DNA of 64,000 nucleotides, from positions 62,001 through 126,000 of the forward strand of contig JAJNNY010000045.1 of assembly GCA_022453515.1 (NCBI GenBank), written 5' to 3'. The notes under the pieces are model-generated. The model did not search any database, was not told the DNA's origin, and was given only the letters and a program-made list of their open reading frames with translations. The stretch comes from Astrocystis sublimbata. Taxonomy: Eukaryota > Ascomycota > Sordariomycetes > Xylariales > Xylariaceae. Below are positions 1 to 12,700 of this stretch, in pieces (the first letter of the stretch is position 1; every line of letters starts with the position of its first letter). Made by a program: the position numbers and the translations under genes.

Positions 1-371
1 GTGGGTAACGTAGGTGAGACAGCTAATCTAGGCAGAAGGTATGATAGATATGATAGACAAGTAGGTAAGTAGGTAGGTAGATAGAACACGTAATGAAATG
101 TAGATAGATATTGGCGACGGCCAGAAAACTCTATTCTCGAGGCTTTGCGCCGAGGGAGGGTATCATTATCAATCCCGCTTTGTCCGGTCCTGTTCTTTCC
201 TTGAAAAAAAAAAAAAAAAATCTGCGCCGTTGCCAGTACACCGCAAATCATCATTATCTCCAAGCGAAAAATCCAAAAAGCCAATTACGCAATTTTTGGG
301 CAGCGCAAAATGCAAGCGCAAAACGTAAACGCAATCAATCAATCAGTCAGTCAGTCGGCGAGGGAGTCATT
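1..371. other. Non-coding flank with GTAG-type simple repeats
   Basis: I see no gene here. The first 90 bases carry imperfect GTAG/GATA short repeats, and there is a run of 17 A at about 204-220. Around 330-360 lie short AATC and AGTC repeats. This is the 3' flank of the minus-strand gene that ends at 372. Confidence 0.5.
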
Positions 372-2711
372 CTACATGAGCTCAGTCGGCGACTGGAAGT
401 CGCCCGCATAAGCGTGCTGGGCTTCCCATTTCAGGAAGTCGCCCAGGTCGTGGCCCAGATTATACCCCATGGGCACGACATCGAGGTCGTCGCCGCTGTC
501 ACTGCGGATGACGCGTAAGTCGAGCATCGGGCTCGGCGGAAGACTGTTGAGGCTCTGGCGATTCATGATGACCTCTTTCTCCTCGTTGTCGTTCAATTGG
601 TTGTGTCCGTTCGCAAGATACCACGACGACGGGTCCGTCTTCTTGGCAGTGGCAGAGTTGATGTCGAGCTGCAGGCCCGAGGCCCGCGACCTCTGCTGCG
701 CCTCCTGCCATCGCATTTGCGGGTTGTTGGGGTGGTCCTTGCCGACGCCGTTATAGAAGGGGAAGTCTGGGATCTCATCTAGGGAGAGTGTGCTGGTGGG
801 GCTGGATGCTTCATAGTTGCGGGTGACGAGCTGCCCGGCGCCTTCGAAGTTGAACGAGTCCCACCAGTCTGCTATGTCGTCGCGCTCGTTGTCTTCTTCT
901 TCTCCGCGATATAGTGTGCGGTCGGTATCTACGCAGAAGTCGCCGGCACCACCGAGGATCGCCATCTGATATGCCGTCCAGTCCAGAACCTCGTCACCAC
1001 AGAGTTTCATCTCTTGTACGAGGTCGGACTTGCACAGCCGAATGGGTCCATGTTGAAATGTCGGCATGGAAATGGAGTATGGGGATGATCTGAGGTAAAC
1101 ATATTCGGAAGTAGAAGTGGCATAAGATTCAAGGGATTCATGAGATGTGTTGTTGGATGATAGATCACCAATGGGTCTTGGTGCGGTACTTGTCTCAGGT
1201 ATGATGGGAAGCTCTGTCATTTGTCTGCGCGACGAGCTCCGGACATGTCGTGACGACACAGTGGGATGTGTGTTGTTTCGAAATGAGGACCGGGAGGGGA
1301 GAGGAGGCGTGATAGTTTGGTCTTGGAGTTGTTTTTCAATTGGAAGGTTTTGAGGTACCTCATCATCAAGGACGGGTTTCGCAGGCTGCTCTTCAGCCTT
1401 CTCGAAATTAGATGTTGCTGTTGCAGGCGGTGTTGAGACATCACCAGGTTTGGCTGCTGATGATGATTCAGGTGGCGATGGGAAATCGCTAGGTGTTATT
1501 GTTGTGGGCTCAGGAGGTGCAGGGAAGTCGTCAATATGGATGATGTCCTCAGGCGAGTCCGCCAAGTCATTTTCGAAAGGAGCTGCCACCTTGTCTACTT
1601 GAAGCTTCGTTATCCTCTGCTGCTTGAAAGCCTCAATCTGGTCGGGTGTAAGCATCTCATCAGCTTCTATCCGGTGGAAGAGCCTGCTCAACCCCGACAC
1701 ATTCTCGGAAAGTGTCCATCTTGGCCCGGCGGTCTTGACCACTTGTCTCGGTGAGGGGGCTCTCCGTATCTGCTTCATCGGGTTCCGGCGTTTGGATTTC
1801 CTGGTATTTTCCCGCTTATGACTCTGCACAGGAGAAGTGTCCTTGGGCGGACTGCTAAGAGGCGAGGAGCTAGGCAGTGAAGGTGTGTTCGGTGAGGGAG
1901 TACGAGTATTTGGAATTGAATGCCTTGTCTCCTTTGGAGGTGGGGTGGGTGGCCTCGCCCCGGCGTCATCAGGTGTGTCGGAGACGTCTGAAACTGCCTT
2001 TGTTATTTTGACATCAGTAGTCGGATTGAACGCCCCCTCCGAGTATCTACTCTGAACATGGAAAGCATTGTTGAAAGCATTCTCGGTCTCTTGGATTAAT
2101 TGCAGTAGTATGTCCCCCGAGGAGGACGCATCGGACGAACCGTCCTTTGATTGCTGTTGTTTTGAGTCTTCGTCTTTGTGCTCGCCTAGAGAAAGCGAAG
2201 CGGTAGTGACGTCCGCTTTGGCTGCGGCAGAGTCACCTGGCACAAAAAATCTGGACATTGGTACATGTTGTACCACCGTGTCATCAGGATTGGAGTTGTT
2301 GACGAGAGACAACAATGAGAGGTCCTCGTCGTATTCCTTTGGTGTCGTCGAGTGACGAGGCGATCTTCTTTTCATACTCAGTAGTGGGCAGTCACACTCG
2401 ACATGACGCTCGCACCTACACGACGAGTCGGCCGACGACCGGGGCGAGTCGCTCGGGATCGGTGGCAGCGGCCGCAGGATGTCGGCGTGGGTGAGAGGGC
2501 TCGTGGCTATAATCGGGACCACTGCTCGTTTTTGGCGATTGGGATGTTTCGGTTTCACGGCGAATACGTTGATAGTGCCATCTTCCTGGCTTGACCTCGA
2601 GACTCGCGGCTCCTCTTCCTTTATCTGTTCACTTGCACTCAGGTCCTCATCACTCGACCGCCGGGAGGGCATCAGGCTGCGAATGCTGAGACCGGATCTT
2701 CTAGACGGCAT
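372..2711 (-). CDS. Long disordered Ser/Pro-rich hypothetical protein
   Basis: A single open frame of 779 codons from the ATG at 2711, which begins MPSRRSG. An in-frame ATG at 2807 would add 32 residues that look like leader, so I prefer 2711. Most of the protein is low-complexity Ser/Pro/Glu sequence with basic patches, as in a nuclear or scaffold protein. Two stretches look ordered. One, around residues 330-395, contains GPRWTLSENVSGL. The other, around 560-660, contains ILGGAGDFCVD followed by an acidic stretch and a WW pair (ADWWDSFNF). There is no signal peptide or membrane segment. I do not recognise the family; similar lineage-restricted hypothetical proteins are common in Sordariomycetes. 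The stop is TAG at 374-372. Its upstream side faces about 7 kb of apparently non-coding DNA. Confidence 0.75.
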   Translation of the reverse strand: MPSRRSGLSIRSLMPSRRSSDEDLSASEQIKEEEPRVSRSSQEDGTINVFAVKPKHPNRQKRAVVPIIATSPLTHADILRPLPPIPSDSPRSSADSSCRCERHVECDCPLLSMKRRSPRHSTTPKEYDEDLSLLSLVNNSNPDDTVVQHVPMSRFFVPGDSAAAKADVTTASLSLGEHKDEDSKQQQSKDGSSDASSSGDILLQLIQETENAFNNAFHVQSRYSEGAFNPTTDVKITKAVSDVSDTPDDAGARPPTPPPKETRHSIPNTRTPSPNTPSLPSSSPLSSPPKDTSPVQSHKRENTRKSKRRNPMKQIRRAPSPRQVVKTAGPRWTLSENVSGLSRLFHRIEADEMLTPDQIEAFKQQRITKLQVDKVAAPFENDLADSPEDIIHIDDFPAPPEPTTITPSDFPSPPESSSAAKPGDVSTPPATATSNFEKAEEQPAKPVLDDEVPQNLPIEKQLQDQTITPPLPSRSSFRNNTHPTVSSRHVRSSSRRQMTELPIIPETSTAPRPIGDLSSNNTSHESLESYATSTSEYVYLRSSPYSISMPTFQHGPIRLCKSDLVQEMKLCGDEVLDWTAYQMAILGGAGDFCVDTDRTLYRGEEEDNERDDIADWWDSFNFEGAGQLVTRNYEASSPTSTLSLDEIPDFPFYNGVGKDHPNNPQMRWQEAQQRSRASGLQLDINSATAKKTDPSSWYLANGHNQLNDNEEKEVIMNRQSLNSLPPSPMLDLRVIRSDSGDDLDVVPMGYNLGHDLGDFLKWEAQHAYAGDFQSPTELM

Positions 2712-5700
2712 ATTGGCGACACGACACGAGAAAGGCAGTGTGGTCAAGAGTGCAGATCTCGGGGAAAGACATTTCATATAATAATGAATCAGCTTGGGGT
2801 ACCACAAGGCTGGCTGCCTACGGTTTGCCAGGGCCGCCAGAGGGATTATCTATGTACACAGCGGGAGCAGAGGCGGCCGCCGGCCGTGGGGCGGCGTGCT
2901 ATCTCCATTTGTATGTGAATCCTGTTGCTCCGCCAAGTAGGCAAGACATAGTAGGCAAGTAGGCAAGTAGGGACCATGCCGCAGCAGAGTCTCGAGCGAA
3001 AGCGAGCGAACGGGGGGCGTGACGTGACACGGGTGTATTCCCTGCGTACGATCGCCGAGCTACACACAACCACAGGGCGAGCGAGAGATGTCGATGCCTA
3101 GCTCGGCTGAACCCAGACAAGCCAGACAGAACTTAGAGAAGCCAGAGAGACGTTGCCACTATGCGCGCAGGGGTGCCCTGGCGTATGCGGGAAGACCGGG
3201 GGGTAAGGGGGGCAGCCAACCAAGCCTCCCACCCTCCCACGCAGGCATCATCATGGCATGGCATGGCATGGGGCAGGGTACGACGGTATTCCTTTTGGGA
3301 CGCTTGATGTGTCCTGTTATTTTTGTCCCTGTGGCTGCTGCTAAGGCGCATTTCTATTTGCGACCCTGTGAAGATCGGATCCATTGGGTTAGTGTACGGC
3401 ATACCCTCACGGGCATGAAGCCCAGAGCCGTACTGCCCCCAGTCGCCAGCGCCCAGCTCGCCCAGAGCCGAAGGGCATAATCTACTTGACGTCAACTCGT
3501 GCTGGGGGCACACGATGCGCCTGGGATGCGCACCTCGACGCATTGAAGCCGGCCAACCCCGCCACAGTAACCCCTCCGGTGGAGAGTCACGAGGTGTTCA
3601 AACGCGCAATTGCGAAAAACGTCCAAGGTTGCGTTGCGCGCGCAACACATCCATCGTGGAGGCATACTGTGACTGCTGGGAGTGCTTAGGTAGTTTCGGC
3701 CCCGAGGAGTTGAATTGGGGGGTCAAACAAACATCAAACAAACGGTACATAGGGAGTCGATCGTGGAGTTGCATTGTCTCGCATGTGTGCAAGTATACCT
3801 ACGGGCCTCCCTAGTGTCTACCAAAGTTGGTGTCTCTTGGTCCAGCTACGCTGCACTGGGTTAGCCAATCGAGTCACAGGTTGGGGTTGAGTGCCGACGA
3901 CGATGGACGGGGCGCCAGGCGACTAAGACTACCTAAAGGCCTAGCTAGGGGCATTATCGTGGTGTAGGTCGGCGAGGTAGCGTACGGTAAAGGCAAGGTG
4001 TGCAGCCGAGCAGCGGATGTCGTCTAGCAGTGTGTGTACGTATATTCTGTAGGAATCACAGTTGCGTAGTATGTTCCTAAGTGATCCCGCAGGCCTGCCC
4101 GCAGCTGACGCATGTTCGACATCGCTGTTGACCTGGCATGCCTGGCTTCGGAGCTGCTATCGTCGAAGATCTGCATTTCTTACGCGGGTCCGTCGGGTCG
4201 CATCTACCACTAACAAACGTGTAGAGCCCCGGCCCTTTGCCAGGATACGTAATGAATCCGATAGGTTACTGTACCCAACAGCAACAGTTGCACTCGATTC
4301 CTAGAGCTGACTGACGTATCGCAAACGAATTATGATTCAACTTCCCGGCAGTGGACTGTGCATGACAATGAAAGCCGAAAACCGTTGTCGGTGTTGGGTT
4401 GGCCGCAAAGGCCGCCAGCTGAGCTGAAGCTTGCTTACTTGAAATACGGCGCAAACGAAAACGCAGCCCCGACCAACCAACGGAAGCTCCCGACTGACGA
4501 GAGCACAGTAGTACAGTTGCCTAACTGGCTCAGACTTACATGGACGTTGCTGGCCCCAATCCCGTCGTCTGCTCCCATTCATTATCGCCTCGTGACACTT
4601 GCCAAGGGGGGGATCCCACGCGAGCGAACGGCCTAGATGGGAATGTCAACGGGCGACAAGACAGAGCGACAGGGGCTCGAGGGGCTCCGTTCGCTTATGG
4701 GAGACATTGCGCCCCGTCAATACTTTCGCATTCGGAGCTGTTGCAGTAATATATTGGGAATACCTTTCGCATTCGACGGTTGCAGTGTGTGGGCGGGTGC
4801 CGATTCTGAGGTACCTCATGCACGGCATGCTCCTGAAGGAGGATGTCGGTGCAGAAGCGATGCACCGATGGCTCGTCAGGGTCGAGGGTTGGTGTGACTT
4901 GCGCAGAGTGGCCGCAGAATGGTGGGTGGGGGACCATGGGGAACAATAAGCTTGTCCATGGCGCATGTAGTAAGTCGAGGCCATTTGGACGTCACTGTCC
5001 TAGAATAGGCATTTCACTGGAGATGGCGAGATGGTATTTGATTCAATTGATGTCGAGGTGGAGAACCCACAGCGCTACTGCAAGTTAGTGCATCTACATG
5101 TACTTTTTTTTTTAACATGCCGACATGCAGAGGCGAGTGTGTATTTCTGTCCCGAGCCCAGCTCCCATTGAGGTTAGGTTGTCAGTTAGTGGCCCGACTG
5201 GCTTCTCCATCTCGGGGAATACTATGTACTAGTAAACTCCACGCATCAGTTGACGATGGTTGAACATGCTTGGCATCTCGGGTGCACAGTCAACATCTTC
5301 TTCTTACCAAAGCCCCAACTTCTTCAAGTCTCGGTCCCGTCCAGCGGCGCTGGGTTTGTCAACTTACTTACATACTTACTTACTTAGTGCCGATGTGGCT
5401 TGAGGTTTACGATTTACTGTATGTAACAAAGATCAACGCCGTGGGCATTGATGGATTAATTGTCGCCAAGCCTTTCGCTCAACAAGTTCCGTACTCGTAG
5501 GCATAGCACCATTAGCAAGTCTTGCTCTGTTCCTTCGCGATTCCGCCCACGTTTCCCCGCCACTTCCGAGGTAAGACCGCATCAGGCCACGATATCGACA
5601 AGCACTGACCTTGACCACTCTCGCTTCTTACCTTGGACCATGTAGGATGCGATGCTAGAAAGAGACTTCGGTCGGCCAGAACCTCTCCGTTCCAACGTGA

Positions 5701-8700
5701 CACATACGATTGATTATACGATCGTACGCCGCTGGTCGAGGCATACGCAATCTTGAACAATCCTATCGGCACGGAACATCCAACAGCCAACGAAGTCCGA
5801 AAGGAATTCAAGAAGCTGACCACTGACCAACTAACTAACGAGGCAACAAGACGACGAATCAACGTGAACCTTGCGTCAGTTATTTCGAGCGTACTCCAAG
5901 CAGACACAACACTATCTAGAAAGAAACAGGGAATCTGGCCGCAGCGATACTAACAACGGTGGATCGGTTAATCAAATTCCGGGCGTCATTCATCGATCAT
6001 CTGCAGGCTGTCGTCAAGCTGAACGAAATATTCAATGTTGGACGTATACGTAAGTAATTATCGAGACAAAAGTCAGCCAATGACCAACGGCTCGGTGCCA
6101 ATGAGCGGAAATTTGTGTCACCGACGGCGCGCATCGATACTGACACCAGGATCCCCTGGGATAGGTAACGGGCAAAGGACCCCAACCGAGTTTGAATAAA
6201 AATCATGAATGAGGAAATGAGAAAATGAAGCCTGACCACCGGGGAGCCAATGGAAAATGCCAATTGGTACCGACATCACCACCTGCACCCCTGATGTGAT
6301 AATTGCGCGGTGTTGCACAGCCCAATGGCATCTGCCACATTGTGTATCAATCTAGATGGCCTGATGCAACCGTCCACGGCAGACCCCACGACATCTGGCC
6401 CTCTCTCGCACCTGATTTGACCCTTTGCCAAGCTACTTTCAGCGCCAATGCCTCCCTTGGCCCCCCCGCCAGTCCATCAAACGTCCACTGTCAAGTTGTC
6501 AAGTTTCGTTCATTTACCATTGAAGAAACATCGACCACTGTTTCGTATTGCAAATGATGCAACTAACGTTGTCATGTCTGTCTGTCTGTCTGTCTGTCTG
6601 TCAGTTCCTTTCCACGTCCTACACTAACAGCTACCACTACTACCTACCCCTTCAAATGTGACACGAGCGCCGCATGCCTCGCCGGATCTACGGCCTGTGG
6701 CTTGCATACGCACCTGCAGTGTGGGCAGTATGGGCACCCATGGCCTTCTTAATCAGGTTGGTGAGCTTCTCCCGGGGAAAGTTCCTCACATACGGCCACC
6801 CTTAAGAAGGCCGCCAGGTCAGGGGTGAAGGCAATCCGAAACACGATCGTGGACGCATCTCACGAACGCCTCTCTCGCTGTCGCTGCTCGCTTAGGGGTT
6901 AGCCGCAACTATAAACAGCACCTGCATACATACGGCGGAGGGTCGAAAGCTCGCCATGTTCCGCCCGCCGCAAGGCCGGACTCCAGAACAGACCGACCAC
7001 GGTGCCATGTGCTTTTGCTTTCCCTCGTGGCTTTTCTGCTCCATCCTCTCTAGGTAAAGTAGGGCATGTAGCTATCTATTTTCTGCATCAAGCAACCGAG
7101 ATTCCGACTGCAGATGAAACACCGAAACAAACGGGACGGATCTATCAACCGATCGCGGAGATAAGTATGGTCAGTTCAAGTTCCCTGGGCCATCATCATG
7201 TGCCGCACGTTTGCTTCGGACCACTTCACCTCCTCATCACCTACCTAATTGGAGCGCACACATCAATCGACAATTTCGATAATTTCGACCGACTGCCTGT
7301 GTGGTCCTTGATGCTTGCAACCCATGCGACGGCGAGTGAGATGCCATGGTAGGTCGCACGTGTGCACTTGGATCGTTGGGTTGCTGGGCCACAACGCTGC
7401 AGCGTTGCAATGTTTCACAACGAAAGGACTACTTACGGTGATGGTGATACTCATTGCGGTTCGTACAACGTAGCAACACCATAATACCGTGCCGCCGCAG
7501 CTGGAAATGTACCTGCCTACTGCTTCCAGCTCGCCACCTGGTCCAGACAGCCAGGCTAGATTGCGCGAGGCAGATACACGTAAAGTCTCGCTCGACTCCT
7601 TTGAATCCTACATAGCGAAACCTTGACCTAGGTAAGTAGGAGGATGGATTGTCCCGTCGTACGTACGTGCGCAAGCAAGTGCGCACGCAATCACTGAACA
7701 ACAGTGTCGATCCTTGAAGAGGACGGCGGAATTAATTGACATGCGGCTCCTTGCCGAGTCATAGCGATATCCATGAGCGCAATTCAAAAACTTGATCTTA
7801 CCATCTCAATCACTTTGCGAAATACACGGGCGTCAACCAATGCACATCCACGGCACCCACTGACACCTCACGACCCAGAAAGCAACGCCGATTGATGATC
7901 ATCATGACACAGTATTAGAAGGCGACCATGTCTCGAGACCTAGATCCAAACACCGGGTACGAACTGGTTAATTATGCCATGATCTCGTTTCCCCCCGGTA
8001 GCCTGTCTCGCCTGTCAAGCTGTCTCCCTAGGTCTGCCTAGGCACCGTATCTAAAACATGATTGCCAGCAGAGTTGTCAATGATTGTTCATCAATGATCC
8101 GCCGCAGTGGTAAGGCAGCCAAGCCAGCCTCGTCTGGGGCGCACGGCGCAAACAAACATTCTAGACCCAGCTCCCAAGCCTCATGTACTGTACTTAATTA
8201 AGCTGAGCTAACTAATGTAACTGTACTGCAAGTTAGTTTTGTGCGCAATCCAAAAAAAAGACCATATTTATATATTCTGGTTTTAAACAGACAACAGGAA
8301 AAATAAGCCGCGAAATCCATCGTGCAAATCCTTCAGTGAGCCCCCTTTATAAGTAAGACATACATACACTGACATCCATCCATTGCGGCGTAGTTACTGC
8401 TGCCTTGTCGTCCGTTACACAGGAATTGAACACTCAATCCCTGGCATGTCATTGGTGTGAAAAATAGATGAAATGACTGTGTAGAGATGCATTAGATCAA
8501 TTGATAATCTGCTTATTCCCACAATAACTATCCCGAGACTATTTTGAACAAGTTATACGCAGTGAGGCATTCACTATGTAATAAAACGGAATATGTATTA
8601 TGTTATAGAGGGTTGATACACATAGGGCTCTATCTCAGACGGCATTTGCATTTAATCTTCACACTGCCTCCCTCATTCCTAGCCCGTGAAGTAACATATG

Positions 8701-9543
8701 TTGCCATTGTCTCAGATGGCGGTAGGTAGTTGTTGGTTGGTTGGCCCGTCGATTGCTTTGGTAGTTTGATTGGATATTGAATTAATGGAATTAATTGACC
8801 AAGAGTTGGTTCTAATTCGGCTTATTTCGGCGAGCCTCATCTGCCCGCGACAGAGCGGGATGCGATGCGATGCGATGCCAACACCCGTTGGGTCCGGCGT
8901 GTTGGGATCTTTCGAGGGAGGACTTTGTTACCCGCACACGCAATCGCATCACATCCGCAATTGATTTGATTTGATTTGATGTTGGTGGTGCACCGTCATG
9001 TCGTCTCGCGGCGCTGTTCCCTCTGCAACCAACTCCAAGACTCTGTTGCTGCACAGCCAGAGGCGGATGGGGTATCGGATGAAGCCAACAACGGCATGAT
9101 TGAATATGGTCATGCCGACAGCGGCAGGAGTAGGAGAGTCGCCAACATCTGTCATCCAACCCTCGCATTTTCTCACCCTCTCCCACCCCAATATCCCCCA
9201 ATTGCGCTGGTTTCATGAATATTGGCGAAAGGCACCCATTTCGGCCCCCGATGGTGGACACTGCTGACACCAGGCCATCACATCACATCAATCCGTCTCA
9301 GACAGATGACCCATCCGAGTCATGTGAGGGGGGCGGAGGGGCAATGCAACGACAGTCTGAGGAAGGATGTTCAGATATTGAGTTTGCGGGCCGATTGACC
9401 TCGCTCCCTCCAGGTCACATCGGCAGGGAGGTAGGCCATAGGTAACTCCCATCAACAACACCCTCAATATTCTCTTCTTCTCCTTCCCCCTATTTGTTCT
9501 TGATTGATTATCTCGTTTGATGTCGGCAGACGAAGGACCAATC
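2712..9543. other. Gene-poor 6.8-kb stretch rich in microsatellites
   Basis: No convincing gene is visible on either strand; frames are short and overlap one another. Simple repeats are frequent: GGCAT at about 3250, CTTA/CATA at about 5365, TGTC at about 6577-6602, GCGAT at about 8860 and ATTTG at about 8962. The segment at 5640-5955 looks like faded coding sequence and is listed separately. Long 5' regulatory DNA or UTR of the gene starting at 2711 could occupy part of the stretch. Confidence 0.5.
5642..5953 (+). pseudogene. Possible decayed coding segment, family unknown
   Basis: After a plausible acceptor (ACCATGTAG, ending at 5645), one frame reads a peptide-like stretch ending near THTIDYTIVRR. 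A shift of frame near 5720 continues into EAYAILNNPIGTEHP and then a Lys/Thr-rich helix-like stretch to about 5950. The composition looks coding, but no single frame is open and I recognise no family. It could be chance. Confidence 0.2.
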
Positions 9544-9783
9544 CTATAAGATCTCATTCGCCTTCTTCATATGCCGCGGCGTCGCGGTCCGGGAGAACGA
9601 CTCGGCCGCATGCGTGGGCACGTACGGGGCCGAGGGACGGGCTGTGCTGTTCTTCTCGTCGAGTGCTTTCTCGGCTTTGTCCTGCTGTTGCCGTCGACAG
9701 GCCGGCACGAGGTTCCGGACCCAGGTTGGCACCATGCCGAAGCAGTTGTCCATGCACCCCTTTTCGTCCGAGTATTCACGCAT
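9544..9783 (-). CDS. Small Cys-containing hypothetical protein (79 aa)
   Basis: A 79-codon frame starting MREYSDEKGCMDNC. The N-terminal third is hydrophobic and aromatic with three Cys in the first 30 residues (CMDNC, then a later Cys). The remainder is polar, with Lys, Ser and Pro. It reads more like protein than the overlapping frames, which are Arg/Pro-rich shadows. There is no signal peptide. Without comparative or RNA data I cannot tell whether it is expressed. Confidence 0.35.
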   Translation of the reverse strand: MREYSDEKGCMDNCFGMVPTWVRNLVPACRRQQQDKAEKALDEKNSTARPSAPYVPTHAAESFSRTATPRHMKKANEIL

Positions 9784-12700
9784 GGTCGTAAGGGAGGTCT
9801 GACTGTTGTTGGAAGGTGTTGGGCTTCTGGATGGAATGTGAAGATGTGAAGCGACGACTTGTATAAGTAGTCAGTGACGCGGTATGTCTCACAACCACTC
9901 TTAGGTGTACAGTCGTCGGAATTGGTGGTGATTGGAATGTGTCTTAGGAAGAAGAAGGGATGGTTCGGCTTGAGCGGTATGTGGCTTCGATGTGAAGAAG
10001 AAGGACTGATGGTTTTATGAGACCAAGAAGGTGCCGAGGATATTAGAGCACTAAGTAAGGTGGCAAAAACAGTCGATTTTGAGGTCTCTTCGTGATATAG
10101 ATACAGACAATCGTGTAAATAACCCGACTGAACGGATAGACTCAGACCCCCTGAGGGGAAGAACAAGATAATATACCATATAGACACCATCCACATCAAG
10201 CCATCTAGACAACCCTCACTAGTTAGAGTCCAAATAGGGACCGATCGAAAAAGGACGGCTGCGAACTAGCTAGTTTGCTGCTGATGCCGTTGCTGGCCCA
10301 GATTAGGTTCCAAGAAACTGGGAAAGACTAGAGCTGGGCAAAGCTGGAAACTAGGCAAGGCGGAAAAAGGGTGACATCGCGTTAGATCGAGCCTTCGACA
10401 TGACACCACGCACGCAGGACGCCCACCCGGCCAATCGATCGTTGGCGGGCTCTATCATCATCGAGACTTATCGAACGGTCTGAAAGCGCCACTCACACAT
10501 ACACACACATCCAGCCCTATTGATCGTCTCGCCGAGTGGGTGTGTGGTCCATGTGCTATTGGGCGAGGGGAGGGGCGTGTGAGTGAGACTGGGTCTAGAC
10601 AAGACACGCAAGACAAAACGGAGTACACACGCAACACTTGGGACGTTTGTGACCAAGACAAGACAAGACATGATAAGCAAGGCTAACGAACCATCTTCAG
10701 CCAGTCAGCGGCGTGGCTGTGTTACTTACTGACTCGGGATCTTGTCTGTCTGTCTCCTTTCGTCCATCTAGATATTATGAACGCCGACACACACACACAC
10801 ATGTACACACTTACACATCTGTAGATATACACACCATGTAAGTAACAGTCCATCCTGCATAATATGGTCTAGAAGCGCTATCGATTTCGAAGTCGCAGTG
10901 AAAATGGCTCTTTCTGCTGCGTGCTCCGACTCGGTCCCGATCACGGCGCCGTGCCGTAGTATCTAGGAGTCCCATGCATGATACCATCAGCCTCAACAAC
11001 GATAACAACGACAACGAACCCCCACCAAGGAGAAGGTGAAGTAACATTACTCCATGACAGAAACTCCAATAGCTCGAAAAGAAAAGGCCATCGCATTGTG
11101 ACTTAGCCCAACTATTCCAACCTAGACCTGGGAACAGAACCAACTAGTAGCTGCGCAATACGTGTACCTACCTATCAACAAGCGAAAGGCGAGAGGAGGG
11201 GCAAAAGGAATAGAACGAATCAAATAGTCGACTCGCTTGATAGCGTCGAAAAGAAACACACCATTATCCCCATACCCGCAACGACATAACGCTGCAACGA
11301 GAGTGGGTAACCAACCGGACTGTCATGATAGTACAAGTGGATTTGGGTTGTTAAGTACAGTAGAGAAGGAAATAAGGCAAGGATACCTATACCTAAACTA
11401 TCTATACCGCCTCGGCCTAGAGTGTGAGAGTAATCTCGACTGCCGGCTTTGGGAGGCCCGCTATTTCGTGAACTATTTCCTCATGGCCGGTGGAAGTAGA
11501 GAGGGAAGGAGGTGAGGGGGGGAGAGTGTGTGGTGTGACCTACCTATCGACATATCGACGGACTAACACCGACTGGCGAAAATTGCGTATCTAGGAGGAT
11601 GGATGGATGGACATCCGTCTCGCAAGCAAGAGGGATGGGAGGCAAGATCGTGTGTGCTAGCTAGAACGAGAACGAAAACAATAACGACAACGAGACGAAA
11701 ACACAATGACCTTGTTCCCCTCTCTTCTTGTCCGCGCAACAAAAGCATAGTACCCCTGACCAGCGTAACTACTCGTACTACTAGTCAGGCAGTTCGTTGA
11801 AAGCCTTCGAAAGGCAGGCAGGCACAACAGGCTCAAGACTAAGACGAGGTAGAGTCGAACTAGAGTATCTAGCAGGATGATCGTCGAAGCAGAAAACGCG
11901 GAGGGTAGCGTGTGACACTACTGTAGTGTGAGTTCGTGGGATAATAAGTAAGTACTACATGACACGAGGTAGGCTCTTGGGGGGGAAAGAGCTGATCCAG
12001 ACGATTCCAGGGTTAGAACGATGCCAAAGCTAACCTGCTTAGCTGGATATGTACTTGGGGGACGTTTTGGCTTGGTACCCAATCAAGAGTGTGCAGCGCC
12101 GGCGTGGAAGCGAAGAACAGCTTCGCCACAGGAGTCTGGCTGAGAGTCCGGTGCTCTTCTTAGCCTTAGCGTGAGGGCGAGTGAGGGTGTGAAGTGAGTA
12201 GCTTGCTGCCATGACTCGATGACGCGAGACGTACTTAGGCCTCGGTAGGGAGGTCTTGACAGTTTGATCTACGAGGCAGTAGCTTGGACTCTAGCTCTAG
12301 TGCCAGGTTTAAGTTAAGTTCATGACCACAGCCTTATGTGCTAGGTCAACTACCTTGGCTCGCTAGCTTGGAGCGAGCGAGTGAAGAAAAAAAAAATGAA
12401 ATAAAACGGAAAATGAAAGCACTAAAGAATCGGCTGATGTTGATCTTGGTGTTGACATTAGCGCTGGAATTGATGAGGGGAGACAGGCAGGCAGGCAGAC
12501 GTCGAGCGGACTTCTTCAACAGTAAGTGAGCAAGTAATATGCGTAAGTCAGGCCAGATAGATCTAGATAGATAGATGGATAGAAATAGAACGGAAAAGGC
12601 CGAAACAGGAGCAGAGTCTATTCCAAAATGCACGCATCATCCAAAAGAAAAAAGAAAAGGAGACCAAAGTGGCATCATGAATGGAGAAGAAAAAGCAAAA

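Noticed and set aside
111..518. 135-codon plus-strand frame at the left edge
   Set aside because: It runs through the poly-A tract and overlaps the 3' end of the minus-strand gene. It is a shadow or chance frame.
9567..10199. 210-codon minus-strand frame overlapping the 79-aa frame
   Set aside because: Its overlapping part is Arg/Pro-rich, as is typical of a shadow frame, and the upstream part shows no motif.
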